Shown: positions 1-9,249, counted from the stretch's first letter. The stretch is DNA of 64,000 nt from Natronorubrum tibetense GA33 (GCF_000383975.1 NZ_KB913017.1:2952265-3016264), one strand, 5' to 3'. Numbers and translations: made by a program. The notes: generated by a model not told the origin, from the letters alone.

Positions 1-1
1 C

Positions 2-511
2 ATGCTCTATCCGTGTACGATCCTGAAGGGTCGCGGCTCGACGGACACCCACATCACCATCGCCTTCGCGGGCGAGGGCCAGGACATCGACACCGGCGCG
101 AAGGTCTACCACAACGCGCCCGACACCAGCTCGACGATCGAGTCCAAGTCGATCTCCAAGGACGGCGGGCGCACCAACTACCGCGGCCTCGTCCACATCG
201 CCGACGGCGCGGAGAACTCCTCGACGGCCGTCGAGTGTGACGCGCTGATGTTCGACAACGAATCGACCTCGGACACCATGCCGTACATGGAGATCGAGGA
301 GTCGAAAGTCGACGTTGCCCACGAGGCCACCGTCGGCAAGATCGGCGACGAGGACATCTTCTACCTCCAGTCGCGCGGACTGGACGACGACGACGCCAAG
401 AAGATGATCGTCGCCGGCTTCATCGAGCCGATCACGGAGGAACTGCCGATCGAGTACGCGGTCGAACTCAACCGTCTCATCGAACTCGAGATGGAGGGGA
501 GCCTCGGCTGA
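2..511 (+). CDS. sufB: SufB-type Fe-S cluster assembly scaffold protein, C-terminal part (gene starts before the window)
   Basis: This is the C-terminal 169 residues of a SufB/SufD-family protein, part of the SufBCD scaffold that builds Fe-S clusters. The frame is open at the left window edge, so the ATG at position 2 is probably an internal methionine. The segment shows the family's right-handed beta-helix pattern (repeated short strands such as TSSTIESKSISKDGGRTNYRG). It then has the SufB C-terminal helical region with HEATVGKIGDEDIFYLQSRG and the ending ITEELPIEYAVELNRLIELE. This motif set fits SufB better than SufD. The rest of the suf operon would lie to the left. Confidence 0.9.
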   Translation: MLYPCTILKGRGSTDTHITIAFAGEGQDIDTGAKVYHNAPDTSSTIESKSISKDGGRTNYRGLVHIADGAENSSTAVECDALMFDNESTSDTMPYMEIEESKVDVAHEATVGKIGDEDIFYLQSRGLDDDDAKKMIVAGFIEPITEELPIEYAVELNRLIELEMEGSLG

Positions 512-623
512 TTGGGTCGATGAGCGAACGGAACTCACCCCGTCGAACGCGGTCGAACGGCCGATCGAACAGTGTCGTCAGCAGGCCGGCCCCGGCAGAA
601 CCGGCTTCGAGAGCCAGATACGC

Positions 624-1028
624 ATGACAGGCGGAACGAACACCGGGACGACGCGGCTTCGGTGTTTCGACTGCGGATACGAGTACGGCTATCTGGGATC
701 GAAACCGCACCCGGGTCGGTGTCCGTCGTGTGACTCGAGGTGCGTGTCGCCGGCCGGCGAACTCGTCGTCGTTGACGTCAAAAAGTGGCAAAACGCCACC
801 GGGCTCTCGAAAATCTGGGTCCACACGATCGACGAACGGGACCGCCGGTTCCGGTTCGAGATCGCAGCGGCCGGAAGCGAGGGGAAGGTCGTCGCCGTGA
901 TCGTCGGAGAGACCGCGTTCGATCCGGCGATCGATCCGTCGCTCCGGCATCTCCCCCCTGTCGTTTCGGAGGTGGTCGCTCACCTCGGCGTCTCCGACCT
1001 CGAGCCGAGGCGGACGTCGCCCGCTTGA
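624..1028 (+). CDS. Small zinc-ribbon protein of unknown function
   Basis: A 134-residue protein I cannot assign to a named family. Residues about 14-40 form a rubredoxin-like zinc ribbon: a first pair CFDCG and a second pair CPSC 15 residues later. The remainder is a mixed alpha/beta domain without recognisable catalytic residues. Codon use is typical of the neighbours, and the frame ends 117 bp before the threonine-synthase-like gene on the same strand. A possible role in RNA or protein binding is only inference from the ribbon. Confidence 0.6.
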   Translation: MTGGTNTGTTRLRCFDCGYEYGYLGSKPHPGRCPSCDSRCVSPAGELVVVDVKKWQNATGLSKIWVHTIDERDRRFRFEIAAAGSEGKVVAVIVGETAFDPAIDPSLRHLPPVVSEVVAHLGVSDLEPRRTSPA

Positions 1029-1145
1029 GTTCCAACGGGGGCGCCGTAACTGCCCGTAATGTTTAGCCGCTCGTTTGTTGATGATAGCGAGGCGAACCGA
1101 GGCGGCGATGGACAACCATTAGTTCCGGCCTGCGAACAGTCATCT

Positions 1146-2339
1146 ATGGAGACGACGGACGCCTTTGCCGGCCTCGAGTGTGTCGACTGCGGGGGGAGCT
1201 ACGACCCGGCCGACGTATCCCACCGCTGTCCCGACTGCGACGGCTTTCTCGACCCGACCTACGACTACGACGCGATCGATCTCGATCGGGAGACGCTCGC
1301 CGCTCGGCCGTTCGACTCGCTGTGGCGCTACGAGGAACTACTCCCGTTTACGCGTGAGTCCGCGGTGACGACGAACGAGGGCGCGACGGCGCTGGTCGAC
1401 TGTCCCGACCTGGCCGACGAACTGGGTATCGACCGGCTCCTCATCAAGGATGAGGGCCGGAATCCAACCGGATCGACGACCGATCGCGGCCTGTCGGTCG
1501 CCCTGACGGCCGCCAGCCAGCACGGCGCGAGCGACGTCGCCCTCGCGACGACGGGCAACGGCGGACAGGCTGCCGCCGCGTACGCAGGGCGAGCCGGACT
1601 CGAGTCACACTCCTACGTCCCCTCGCGCTCGAGTTTCTCGAACAAGGCGATGATCAACGTCCACGGCGGCGACATGAACGTCGTCGGCGGCCGGTATGAC
1701 GACGCCGTCGGCGCGTTCGAGGAGGGGCTGGCCGAAAACGACGACTGGTACTCGGTGCAGTCGTTCGTCATGCCGTACCGCCACGAAGGGGCCAAAACGA
1801 CGCTGTACGAAATCGTGGAGGGACTCGAGTGGGAGGTCCCCGATATCGTGGCCTATCCGACCGGCGTCGGCGTCGGTCTCATCGGCGCGTATAAGGCCGC
1901 GACGGAGCTCCGAGAGCTCGGACTGGTCGACGACCTCCCCGGACTGTACGCCGCCCAAGCCGACGGCTGTGCGCCCATCGTCGACGCGTTCGAGAACGGC
2001 CACGACGAGCACGAGCCGGTCGAAACGCCGGATACGATTTGCGGCGAAATCGAGATCGCCGATCCGCCGGCGAGTGCGCGGGTGCTCGAGGCGCTGGCCG
2101 AGACCGACGGCGGTGCGGTTGCGACCGAGGATCGGGACATCCTCGAGGCCGCGGTGCAGGTGGCCCAGCACGAGGGCCTCGAGATGGCACCGAGTCCGGC
2201 CGCGGCCGCAAGCGGGGTCTGGGAACTCGCCGAGCGCGGCGAGTTCGACGGAAGCGAAACGGTCGTCATCGTTAACACCGCCTCGGGGAACAAAGAGGGG
2301 GACGTGCTGCGCAGTCACCTGATGAGTCAGGGCGTGTAG
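1146..2339 (+). CDS. Threonine synthase homologue (fold-type II PLP family) lacking the Schiff-base lysine
   Basis: A 397-residue member of the threonine synthase/tryptophan synthase beta family. The N-terminus has the zinc-ribbon seen in archaeal ThrC (CVDCGG then CPDCDG), followed by the two-domain PLP fold. The motif that normally reads NPTGSFKDRG reads NPTGSTTDRG at residues 106-115, so the expected PLP lysine (residue 112) is threonine. The phosphate-binding loop is PTGVGVGL instead of a G-N-G-G type. ATG at 1146 is preferred over 1059 because homology begins there. ThrC activity is therefore doubtful; it may be a regulatory or neofunctionalised paralogue. Confidence 0.75.
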   Translation: METTDAFAGLECVDCGGSYDPADVSHRCPDCDGFLDPTYDYDAIDLDRETLAARPFDSLWRYEELLPFTRESAVTTNEGATALVDCPDLADELGIDRLLIKDEGRNPTGSTTDRGLSVALTAASQHGASDVALATTGNGGQAAAAYAGRAGLESHSYVPSRSSFSNKAMINVHGGDMNVVGGRYDDAVGAFEEGLAENDDWYSVQSFVMPYRHEGAKTTLYEIVEGLEWEVPDIVAYPTGVGVGLIGAYKAATELRELGLVDDLPGLYAAQADGCAPIVDAFENGHDEHEPVETPDTICGEIEIADPPASARVLEALAETDGGAVATEDRDILEAAVQVAQHEGLEMAPSPAAAASGVWELAERGEFDGSETVVIVNTASGNKEGDVLRSHLMSQGV

Positions 2340-2568
2340 CGACGGTTGCGAGGCGCTCGACATCCGGCTACGGTTCGCTGCGCTGCGAAACTCGATTCGA
2401 GGAGAGTGCGGTTTCGGTATTCCGGAGTACCCGTGCAATTCGCAGTAGTACAGAGAAACAATCTAACGCAGCGGACTGTGATCTATCCACAACTGGCCGG
2501 AACTCCGTACAAGAGACAGGTCATGAAGAGATCTGGGCGTCTATCGGGCTCTCAAGGTACTTTCAGAC

Positions 2569-2958
2569 TCATTCTTGATAGACTGCTTCGGGGTCAAGAG
2601 CGACGCAGTGGACCGTCCAGCAGTCACCCCGCTCGATGCCAACCTTGTGACCATTTCGACAATCCGTATTGGGTCCCCGCCCTCCATCGGGGCCACAACA
2701 GCCACGGTAGACCTCCAGATCTAGTGTCGTTTCGACCATGTCCTCCGGATTTAGCAGGGGCCAGCCGTCTGCCCCCGGAATGGGACTATCATCAGGGCTC
2801 TCCAGATAGCGTCCTTCCGAGACGTAATCCGGCTCACCAGCGCCCAATTCTGCCAGCTGCATCGGGCTTTTCTTCTCGGAGAGTAACGTCTCGTCAGTGA
2901 ATTTGGTTATCGACCGAGTTACGGCTGTATCGCATTCCAGACATCGATAGACGACCAT
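2569..2958 (-). CDS. Conserved cysteine-rich hypothetical protein
   Basis: A 129-residue protein beginning MVVYRCLECD. It has an N-terminal CxxC pair and a C-terminal block with CCGPDGGRGPNTDC and a later GDCWTVHC, which resembles a conserved family of small bacterial proteins of unknown role. A metal-binding role is plausible because the cysteines cluster. The gene is isolated, flanked by about 230 bp (left) and 200 bp (right) of weakly structured sequence in which I see no other gene. Its base composition is less GC-rich than most of the window, compatible with acquisition. Confidence 0.6.
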   Translation of the reverse strand: MVVYRCLECDTAVTRSITKFTDETLLSEKKSPMQLAELGAGEPDYVSEGRYLESPDDSPIPGADGWPLLNPEDMVETTLDLEVYRGCCGPDGGRGPNTDCRNGHKVGIERGDCWTVHCVALDPEAVYQE

Positions 2959-3156
2959 GGTTTCAGCTTTAATCTCTCCTGATAATAACTATGTCCGATT
3001 TACGCCCTGTCTCCTGCACGGCAGAGAGTATCTATCCTATCCGGCAGGTTGACCTGCGGTACATTGGCATTTGCAGTTGCGGAACCGGCTGTCGTATTTC
3101 CACAGCGAGTTTTCGATACCGAAATCACATCACCGACTACTGGCAACCACTGAACG

Positions 3157-3423
3157 TCAGCGAGGACTGAATCGGCCGGTCCGATAGCCGTCGCCGGCGT
3201 CCTCGTCAGTGTTCTGCTCGTCGGCGTTTTGCTCTCCACTCTCGTCGATATCGTCGTAGATGTCGATGTGGTGGACCGCACTCGGCGAGAGGAGTCGACC
3301 GCCCTCGAGTTCGAGCCAGCCGTTCCCGTGAACGACGATCGGTCCTTCGTAGAGTGGCTCGGCATCGGCGGCGGCCTCGTCGTAGATAACGACGTCTCGA
3401 TAGGCGCGCGTAAGCGGGTTCAT
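3157..3423 (-). CDS. Small conserved hypothetical protein
   Basis: An 88-residue acidic protein starting MNPLTRAYRDVVIYDE. The frame extends upstream to 3492, but the ATG at 3423 gives the compact product and the upstream extension lacks the acidic halophilic character. It contains a short beta-rich core (GPIVVHGNGWLELEGGRLL) and a low-complexity Asp/Glu/Asn tail. No enzyme motif is visible and I do not recognise a named family. Confidence 0.55.
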   Translation of the reverse strand: MNPLTRAYRDVVIYDEAAADAEPLYEGPIVVHGNGWLELEGGRLLSPSAVHHIDIYDDIDESGEQNADEQNTDEDAGDGYRTGRFSPR

Positions 3424-3547
3424 GTCGCCGCTGAATATCGATTCGGTGGAGGCTACCGGAAACATCGATACTGAGAGATGATAGCCGCCCAACTGATAAG
3501 TGTATCGCGATCGACAGCCGCGAGGTTAGTGTCGGCGTCAGTCGCCG

Positions 3548-4285
3548 TCAGTCGTCATTGTTCTCCGCCGTCGCACCGTCACCGGGCCCCTTCTTCGAGT
3601 TCTCGAGCGAGCCGGCTTTCGCCTCGTCGACGACGTCGATCGAGACGCCGGCTTCCATCCCGCGATTCCGGTTCGCGTCGCCGAACCCGGCGCTCAGCAC
3701 GCGGGTGAGGGCGTCCTCGACGTCCTCGTCGAGTTCGGTGATCCGGTCGGATTCGACCTCGATGACGAACCCGGTGGTGATGTTCGGCGAGGTCGGGAGG
3801 AACAGCACTTCTCGCCCGTCTTCGGTGATTTTTCCGGTCTTGAACGCCGTCATCCGAAGGCCGTTCCAGGTCTCGAGTTTGACGGGTTTCTGGAGGGAAT
3901 CTTGCTCGCCGAAGGCCGTTTCGGCGGCCATCTTCGAGGCGTTGTAGACGACTCGCATGACGGGGACGCGGTTCGCGACGTTATCGACGACGCGTTCGAC
4001 GAGGCCGCCGACGGTCGTTCGCATGAGGTAACCGACGGAGAAGGTGAGAATGGTAAAGACGGTCAGTGCGACGATGACGCGGAGAAACTGTGCGAGCTGT
4101 TCGCGAGTCTGCTGGGCCTGCCCCCCGTCGCCCGGGATCAGCGGCTCGAGGGCCTCTGCCTCGAGGATGAGGCCGGGAGTGAGCCCCGCGACGAGCCCGT
4201 AGAGCCAGTAGATAACGTAGAGGGTGACGAGAATCGGGCCGAGGACGATGAGCCCGCTCGCGAAATCTCGCTTCCACGAAGCCAT
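3548..4285 (-). CDS. DUF502 family membrane protein
   Basis: A 245-residue protein of the DUF502 family. Residues 5-30 form the first transmembrane helix (GLIVLGPILVTLYVIYWLYG) and a second follows the loop near residue 80 (VIVALTVFTILTF). The soluble part then carries the family pattern VYNASKMAAETAF and a segment with FLPTSPNITTGFVIEVE. DUF502 proteins are conserved in bacteria, archaea and plants (COV1), and their function in archaea is unknown. ATG at 4285 is chosen over 4294 because the motif MASWKRDFASG starts the family homology. The tail is acidic and disordered. Confidence 0.85.
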   Translation of the reverse strand: MASWKRDFASGLIVLGPILVTLYVIYWLYGLVAGLTPGLILEAEALEPLIPGDGGQAQQTREQLAQFLRVIVALTVFTILTFSVGYLMRTTVGGLVERVVDNVANRVPVMRVVYNASKMAAETAFGEQDSLQKPVKLETWNGLRMTAFKTGKITEDGREVLFLPTSPNITTGFVIEVESDRITELDEDVEDALTRVLSAGFGDANRNRGMEAGVSIDVVDEAKAGSLENSKKGPGDGATAENNDD

Positions 4286-4324
4286 GTACACCAACTCACA
4301 CTAGGGGATTATGAGCCCTTCCCT

Positions 4325-5173
4325 TTAGCGTCCGAGGATCGCCCGCAGGGCGAACCAGACGTTTTCCTTCCGTTCGGTGAGGCGACGATACATGTACGAC
4401 TTCCACCGGTCGCCGTAGGGGATGTACTGGTAGACCGGATACTCCGCGGCGAGTTCGTACTGGGCGTCGTCTCGAACGCCCATGAGCATCTGAATCTCGA
4501 ACTCGGTGCCGTGTTCTTCGTGGAGTTCGATCGCGCGCTCTATCATCGCCGGATCGTGGCTGCCGACCGCGATTCCGCGGTCGTAGTGTTCGAACGCGTA
4601 CTCGAGCAGCGCCTCGTACTCGTGGTTGACTCGCGCCGAACTCGAGTACGAGATCTTGTCGGGTTCGTCGTACGCTCCTTTGACGAACCGGACCTTTCCG
4701 GGGACGTCTGCGAGCCGTTCGACATCCGCCCGAGTCCGTTTCAGGTTCGCCTGCACGCAGACGCCGACCCGGTACTCGTCGTCGCTGCCGTACTCGCGAG
4801 CGAGGTCTTCGAACGCGTTGAGCGTCACGTCGGTCGTCGTGTGGTCCTCCATGTCGATCCAGACGAAGACGCCGTGGTCGGCCGCCGCGGCGACGACGTC
4901 CTCGAGTTCCTCGCGGAAGACGTCCTCGCCGAGGTCGAGTCCGAGCTGGGAGGGTTTGATCGAGATCGCGGCCTCTAGATTCGAGTTCGCGATGTCGCCG
5001 GCCAGCGCGCGGTACTCCGCGGCGTCGGATCGCACGGGCGGGCGTTCGTCGTAGTGTTCGCCCAGCAGGTTGACGATCGCCCGGACGTTGCGGCCGTTGA
5101 GTTGCCGGACGTGATCGAGCGCCTGTGCGGGGGACTCTCCGGCAACGAAGCGGTTCGCGATCGGTGGAATCAT
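4325..5173 (-). CDS. Proline dehydrogenase
   Basis: A 282-residue monofunctional proline dehydrogenase, the FAD enzyme that oxidises proline to pyrroline-5-carboxylate. The beta/alpha-barrel signatures are visible: AISIKPSQLGLDL, a barrel strand VRFVKGAYDEPDK, GSHDPAMIERA, EIQMLMGVRDDAQ, YIPYGDRW and the C-terminal YMYRRLTERKEN that binds proline and FAD in PutA-type enzymes. The length equals that of stand-alone ProDH. No P5C dehydrogenase is adjacent. It lies 39 bp upstream of the DUF502 gene on the same strand, so the two may be co-transcribed. It adds to the amino-acid catabolic character of the region to its right. Confidence 0.85.
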   Translation of the reverse strand: MIPPIANRFVAGESPAQALDHVRQLNGRNVRAIVNLLGEHYDERPPVRSDAAEYRALAGDIANSNLEAAISIKPSQLGLDLGEDVFREELEDVVAAAADHGVFVWIDMEDHTTTDVTLNAFEDLAREYGSDDEYRVGVCVQANLKRTRADVERLADVPGKVRFVKGAYDEPDKISYSSSARVNHEYEALLEYAFEHYDRGIAVGSHDPAMIERAIELHEEHGTEFEIQMLMGVRDDAQYELAAEYPVYQYIPYGDRWKSYMYRRLTERKENVWFALRAILGR

Positions 5174-5261
5174 GTTCTCTAGTTGGATTGCCAGTCCTAA
5201 GGGAGTTTGTGTGCGGAACGGTCCGTTCGCATTGGCCGTGGCGGATCGCTCCCGGCCGACG

Positions 5262-5636
5262 CTACAGCCAGAGATTGAGTGCGACGATCAGACACTGCGC
5301 GACCAGCACTGCGGCGAAGACGGCCAGCGTGGTGGCATCGAGGAGGAGCCGGAGTTCAGCCGACTCGTCGACTCCCGCGAGGGTTCGACCGAGCCAGCGG
5401 AAGCCTACGTACAGTCCGAGCAAGGCGATCGGAAAGGCCACGAGCACTGCCAGCGTCGATGCGTGCTTGGGACCGTACCGGTAGTGGGTGTCGACGGTAA
5501 AGCGGATACGTACCGTCTCAGCGAGGGTGCCGTACGACAGAGCGCTCACGATGGCGCTCGCACAGACGATGAACAGCCCGCCGAACGACGTCGGTCGAAT
5601 CCGTGCCGCGGTACCGGTAGTGTTGTGTATTCCCAT
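5262..5636 (-). CDS. Small integral membrane protein, unknown function
   Basis: A 124-residue protein starting MGIHNTTG with three predicted transmembrane helices at about residues 18-38, 60-82 and 98-122 (for example ALLGLYVGFRWLG and AVFAAVLVAQCLIVALNLWL). No family is recognised. An in-frame start at 5666 exists, but its extra N-terminal residues do not look natural. The gene ends 88 bp from the proline dehydrogenase start and is on the same strand. Confidence 0.55.
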   Translation of the reverse strand: MGIHNTTGTAARIRPTSFGGLFIVCASAIVSALSYGTLAETVRIRFTVDTHYRYGPKHASTLAVLVAFPIALLGLYVGFRWLGRTLAGVDESAELRLLLDATTLAVFAAVLVAQCLIVALNLWL

Positions 5637-5824
5637 CGCGAATGGACACACGACGCGGCCCTGCAAAACGGCTCGAGCACGACTTCAGGTCGCGTAACTG
5701 CGACAGTCGCTTTCGCTCTGTAGTTCGGGAACACACCTACCGCAAGCGGGAAGGGTGGCGTCTGTCGGTCCCGTCGCCTCCGAAACGACGTTCGACGCGA
5801 TCCCGTTCCCCATGTGTATTCAAA

Positions 5825-5835
5825 ATCTGTATATG
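5825..5835 (+). promoter_or_regulatory. Candidate shared motif ATCTGTATATG upstream of the aminotransferase gene
   Basis: One of four similar 11-bp sites (consensus ATCTGTRTATG) found upstream of genes in the 5.8-24.3 kb catabolic cluster. Here it is 56-66 bp before the start codon and about 25 bp upstream of the AT-rich TATA region, a typical archaeal activator position. Confidence 0.35.
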
Positions 5836-5857
5836 CTCTGTATGGATACTGTGGATA

Positions 5858-5871
5858 AGATATTAATATCT
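5858..5871. promoter_or_regulatory. Perfect 14-bp palindrome overlapping the presumed TATA box
   Basis: The sequence AGATATTAATATCT is a perfect palindrome. Its centre is about 26 bp upstream of the ATG at 5891. If this gene is leaderless, as is common in haloarchaea, the palindrome overlaps the TATA/BRE region and could be a repressor operator. An AT-rich TATA element alone is the simpler alternative. Confidence 0.45.
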
Positions 5872-5890
5872 GTTTCACCTGAGGTCACGT

Positions 5891-7303
5891 ATGACGGCAG
5901 GACCGCCGATTGACGACATCCACTTCGATGACGCACCGAACGTCGACTCCGTTCCCGGACCGAACACGCGAGCACTGCTCGAGAAACAACAGGAGATCGA
6001 CAGCAGCGCGGTCGCCTATCCCAACGACATTCCGATCGCCTTCGAGGAAGGGAAAGGTGCGACGGTTCGCGACGCCGACGGCAATACCTACATCGACATG
6101 TTCGCCGGGATCGGCGTACTCAACGTCGGTCACTCGAACCCCTATGTCTTGGAGGCCGTCCACGAGCAGGCCGACAAGTTCGTCCATACCGTCGATTTCC
6201 CGACGGAAGCGCGACTCGAGTTGATCGAGAAGCTCAACGAGATCGCCCCGGCAGGCCTGAAGGACAACAACCGAGTCGTTTTCGGCGGTCCGACCGGCAG
6301 CGATGCGGTCGAGGCGTCGATCAAACTCGCCAAGTACAACACGGGCGGTGACGGCCTCATCGCGTTCCGGGGCTCCTACCACGGGGCGACGCCGGGCGCG
6401 ATGAGCCTCACCTCGAACAAGAAATTCAAGGAGGCGTACACGCCGATGCTCCCCGAAGTTACTCACGTCCCCTACCCCTCGACGTTCGCCGACAACGAGG
6501 TCGGCGACGCGGAATCGATCTGCTCCCGGCCGGCCTCGGAGTGCTGTGGCTCTTACTCCTGTGCCCGCGCGCTCGAGGAGGTCCAGCAGGTCCTCGAGGA
6601 TCCGTACGGCGGCCTCGCGAACCCCGCCGGGATTTTCGTCGAGCCAATTCAGGGCGAGGGCGGAATCATCGTGCCGCCGGAGGGATTCTTACAGGGGCTG
6701 CGCGATCTCGCCGACGACAACGATATCCCCCTGATGTTCGACGAGATTCAGAGCGGCCTCGGTCGGACGGGCGAGTGGTGGGCCAGCGACTGGCACGGCG
6801 TCACGCCCGACATTATGACCACTGCGAAAGCACTGGGAGGCGTCGGCTTCCCGCTTTCCGCGACGATGTACAAGGAAGAACTCGACACGTGGGGGCCGGG
6901 CGACCACGCCGGAACCTACCGCGGCCACGTCGTCGGCATGCGGGCCGGGACCCGCGCCATCGAGTACATCCAGGACCACGACCTGCTCGCACACGCCCGC
7001 GAACTGGGCGAGTACATTCGCGGTCGACTACAGGAAGCGGCCGACGGGAACGACCGCCTCGTCGACGTCCGTGGTAAGGGTCTCTTCATCGGTGCTGAGT
7101 TCGTCGACGCCGACGGCGCACCCGATGACGACGCCGTCGATGCGATCCAGCAGTACTGCTTCGAGCACGGGGTCCTGATCTGGACGGCCGGCCGACACGG
7201 CAACGTCGTTCGATTCGTCCCGCCGCTCGTGCTCACCCACGACCTCGCCGAGACCGCACTCGACGTGGTCGTCGAGGCCATCGATCACGTGACCGACGCG
7301 TAA
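5891..7303 (+). CDS. Class III PLP aminotransferase, candidate diaminobutyrate transaminase
   Basis: A 470-residue fold-type I class III aminotransferase. It shows the domain order of the family: substrate loop [14 protein letters not shown], the PLP phosphate motif [44 protein letters not shown], the [11 protein letters not shown] strand and the PLP lysine K313 in TTAKALGG. The GPTG-x-x-AVEA motif is the form seen in 2,4-diaminobutyrate transaminases (EctB/DoeD/Dat) rather than ornithine or GABA enzymes. A Cys-rich insert ([14 protein letters not shown], about residues 212-225) is unusual. It is followed 49 bp later by ridA. In context it is the candidate DoeD step giving aspartate semialdehyde; specificity is inferred. 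Confidence 0.8.
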   Translation: MTAGPPIDDIHFDDAPNVDSVPGPNTRALLEKQQEIDSSAVAYPNDIPIAFEEGKGATVRDADGNTYIDMFAGIGVLNVGHSNPYVLEAVHEQADKFVHTVDFPTEARLELIEKLNEIAPAGLKDNNRVVFGGPTGSDAVEASIKLAKYNTGGDGLIAFRGSYHGATPGAMSLTSNKKFKEAYTPMLPEVTHVPYPSTFADNEVGDAESICSRPASECCGSYSCARALEEVQQVLEDPYGGLANPAGIFVEPIQGEGGIIVPPEGFLQGLRDLADDNDIPLMFDEIQSGLGRTGEWWASDWHGVTPDIMTTAKALGGVGFPLSATMYKEELDTWGPGDHAGTYRGHVVGMRAGTRAIEYIQDHDLLAHARELGEYIRGRLQEAADGNDRLVDVRGKGLFIGAEFVDADGAPDDDAVDAIQQYCFEHGVLIWTAGRHGNVVRFVPPLVLTHDLAETALDVVVEAIDHVTDA

Positions 7304-7352
7304 CGACCGACCGCAACTCACCGCAGTTCCACACCCCATTTCGAGCGTTTCT

Positions 7353-7742
7353 ATGTCCGATACGGATCCCATCGAAACCGACGGCGCACCGAGCAACGAC
7401 AACCCCTACTCCCAGGGCGTCCAGGCCGGCGACACGCTGTACGTCTCCGGCTACGGCCCCGTCGATCCGGAGACCGACGAGGTTGTCGATGGCGATATTC
7501 GAGAGCAGACCGAGCGCGTCCTCGAGAACATCGCGGCTGTCGTCGACGAGGTCGGCGGTGACGGTCTCGAGGATGTCGTCAAGGTCACGGTCTACCTGAC
7601 CGATCTCGAGGACTACGACGCGGTCAACGAGGCCTATGGCGCGATGTTCGGCGAAGAGCCACCGGCTCGAGTCTGCGTGGAGGTCTCGCGGCTCCCGGAA
7701 GACGTTCGCGTCGAGCTAGACGCCATCGCGTACCTCGGGTAG
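7353..7742 (+). CDS. ridA: RidA family enamine/imine deaminase
   Basis: A 129-residue RidA (YjgF/YER057c/UK114) protein. Members hydrolyse reactive enamine/imine intermediates such as 2-aminoacrylate and 2-aminocrotonate released by PLP dehydratases. Family signatures include GDTLYVSGYGPVDPET near residue 30, TERVLENIAAVV, the VKVTVYLTDLEDY strand, and the C-terminal PARVCVEVSRLPEDVRVELD whose arginine is the catalytic residue of active RidA. It lies 49 bp after the aminotransferase on the same strand. The cluster also encodes a threonine-dehydratase-type enzyme, so scavenging of enamines from that step is a sensible role. Confidence 0.9.
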   Translation: MSDTDPIETDGAPSNDNPYSQGVQAGDTLYVSGYGPVDPETDEVVDGDIREQTERVLENIAAVVDEVGGDGLEDVVKVTVYLTDLEDYDAVNEAYGAMFGEEPPARVCVEVSRLPEDVRVELDAIAYLG

Positions 7743-7921
7743 TTCGCGTCGAACCCCGATCTGCTGTTCGATACGCTTACTGAACGGACCTATTTGTGGG
7801 GCCGGTCCGAAGGGGTACGTCCAGCACCGATACTCGACGCAGCTCCTGCAGACCGCACGGTGGAGCGGTAAACGTCGTTTCGACCACGGTTAAGTAGCTC
7901 CCCCGCCTACAACCGGCAAGA

Positions 7922-9202
7922 ATGGCCTACGACGTGCGAAACAGGTTGACCGACCTCCGGCGGGAGCTCCACCGCTACCCCGAACCCGGCTGGCGGGAGT
8001 TCCGGACGACCGGCCGGATCGTCGAGGAACTCGAGCGGATCGGCGTCGACGAGATCGCGATCGGCCGCGACTGCCTCGCGAGCGACGCCCGAATGGCCGT
8101 CCCCGACGAGGCGGAGATCGAACCCTGGCTCGAGCGCGCCCGCGAGGCCGGCGTTCGCGAGGACGTACTGGAGCGGACGGCCGACGGACACACCGGCGTC
8201 GTGGCCGTCCTCGAGCGCGGCGAGGGGCCGTCGGTCGGCTTGCGGGTCGACATGGACGCCACGGCGATCAGCGAGTCAGACGAACCCGGTCACCGGCCCG
8301 CAGACGAGAGCTTTCGCTCGGAGCACGACGGTTACATGCACGCCTGTGGTCACGACGCCCACGTCGCGATGGCACTCGGCACGCTCGAGGCGGTCGCGGC
8401 GAGCGAGTTTACGGGGACGTTTACGGTGTTCTTCCAGCCCGCCGAGGAGATTTCGGGCGGCGGCAAGGCGATGGCCGAAGGGGGCTATCTCGACGACGTC
8501 GATTACCTGCTCGCCATCCATTTGGGGCTCGATCACCCGACGGGGTCCGTCGTCGCCGGCGTCGAGAAGCCGCTCGCGATGGCCCATATTACGGTGACGT
8601 TCGAGGGTGCGAGCGCACACGCGGGGAAAGCCCCCAACGAGGGTGCCAACGCAATGCAGGCGGTTGCGACCGCGATTCAGAACGCCTACGCGATTCCGCG
8701 CCACGCCGAGGGGATGACCCGCGTGAATTTCGGCTGCATCGAGGGCGGCACCGCGAGCAACGTCATCGCCGAGGAGATCACCATCGAGGGTGAGGTCCGC
8801 GGGGAGACGACGGCGCTGATGGAGTACACGCGGACGGAACTCGAGCGCGTCTGCTACGCCGCCGCGGAGATGCACGACTGCGACGTGACCCCGCGGATGA
8901 TCAGCGAGTCGCCGAGCGTCGACAGCGACCCCGCGCTGCGGGATCTGGTCGGCGAGGTCGCGCGACGGACCACCGGCGTCTACGAGGTCATCGAGACCGC
9001 CGAACTCGGCGCAAGCGAGGACGCGACCTACCTCATGGAACGCGTCCAGGAGTCCGGCGGACTGGCCTCGTACGTCCTCGTCGGCACGGACCACCCGACC
9101 AACCACCAGACGCCCACCTTCGACATCGACGAGGAGAGCCTCGGGATCGGCGTCTCGGTGTTGACCGACACCGTCCTCGAGTGCGCCCGTCGACGACCCT
9201 GA
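7922..9202 (+). CDS. M20 family amidohydrolase (HipO/DoeB2-like deacylase), paralogue 1
   Basis: A 426-residue M20D metallohydrolase. The zinc-site motifs are present: HRYPEPGWREF at the N-terminus, the metal-ligand segment MHACGHDAHVAMALG, the FFQPAEE catalytic glutamate and, at the C-terminus, GTDHPTNHQTPTFD. The dimerisation domain has GASAHAGKAPNEGANAM. The family removes acyl groups from N-acylated amino acids. It shares an unusual insertion (about residues 50-90, RMAVPDEA to VLERGEGPSVG) with the gene at 15412-16761, so the two are paralogues. In this cluster the likely substrate is N-acetyl-diaminobutyrate released from ectoine; that is inference. It probably has its own promoter, since 179 bp separate it from ridA. 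Confidence 0.85.
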   Translation: MAYDVRNRLTDLRRELHRYPEPGWREFRTTGRIVEELERIGVDEIAIGRDCLASDARMAVPDEAEIEPWLERAREAGVREDVLERTADGHTGVVAVLERGEGPSVGLRVDMDATAISESDEPGHRPADESFRSEHDGYMHACGHDAHVAMALGTLEAVAASEFTGTFTVFFQPAEEISGGGKAMAEGGYLDDVDYLLAIHLGLDHPTGSVVAGVEKPLAMAHITVTFEGASAHAGKAPNEGANAMQAVATAIQNAYAIPRHAEGMTRVNFGCIEGGTASNVIAEEITIEGEVRGETTALMEYTRTELERVCYAAAEMHDCDVTPRMISESPSVDSDPALRDLVGEVARRTTGVYEVIETAELGASEDATYLMERVQESGGLASYVLVGTDHPTNHQTPTFDIDEESLGIGVSVLTDTVLECARRRP

Positions 9203-9249
9203 TCCCGCTCGCCGGCGTCCGTCGTTCTCGGTACGAACGCCGCGTCGCC

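Noticed and set aside
2346-2900. A 184-residue plus-strand ORF over the 2.3-2.9 kb region
   Set aside because: It is antisense to the cysteine-rich hypothetical gene and has no halophilic acidic bias.
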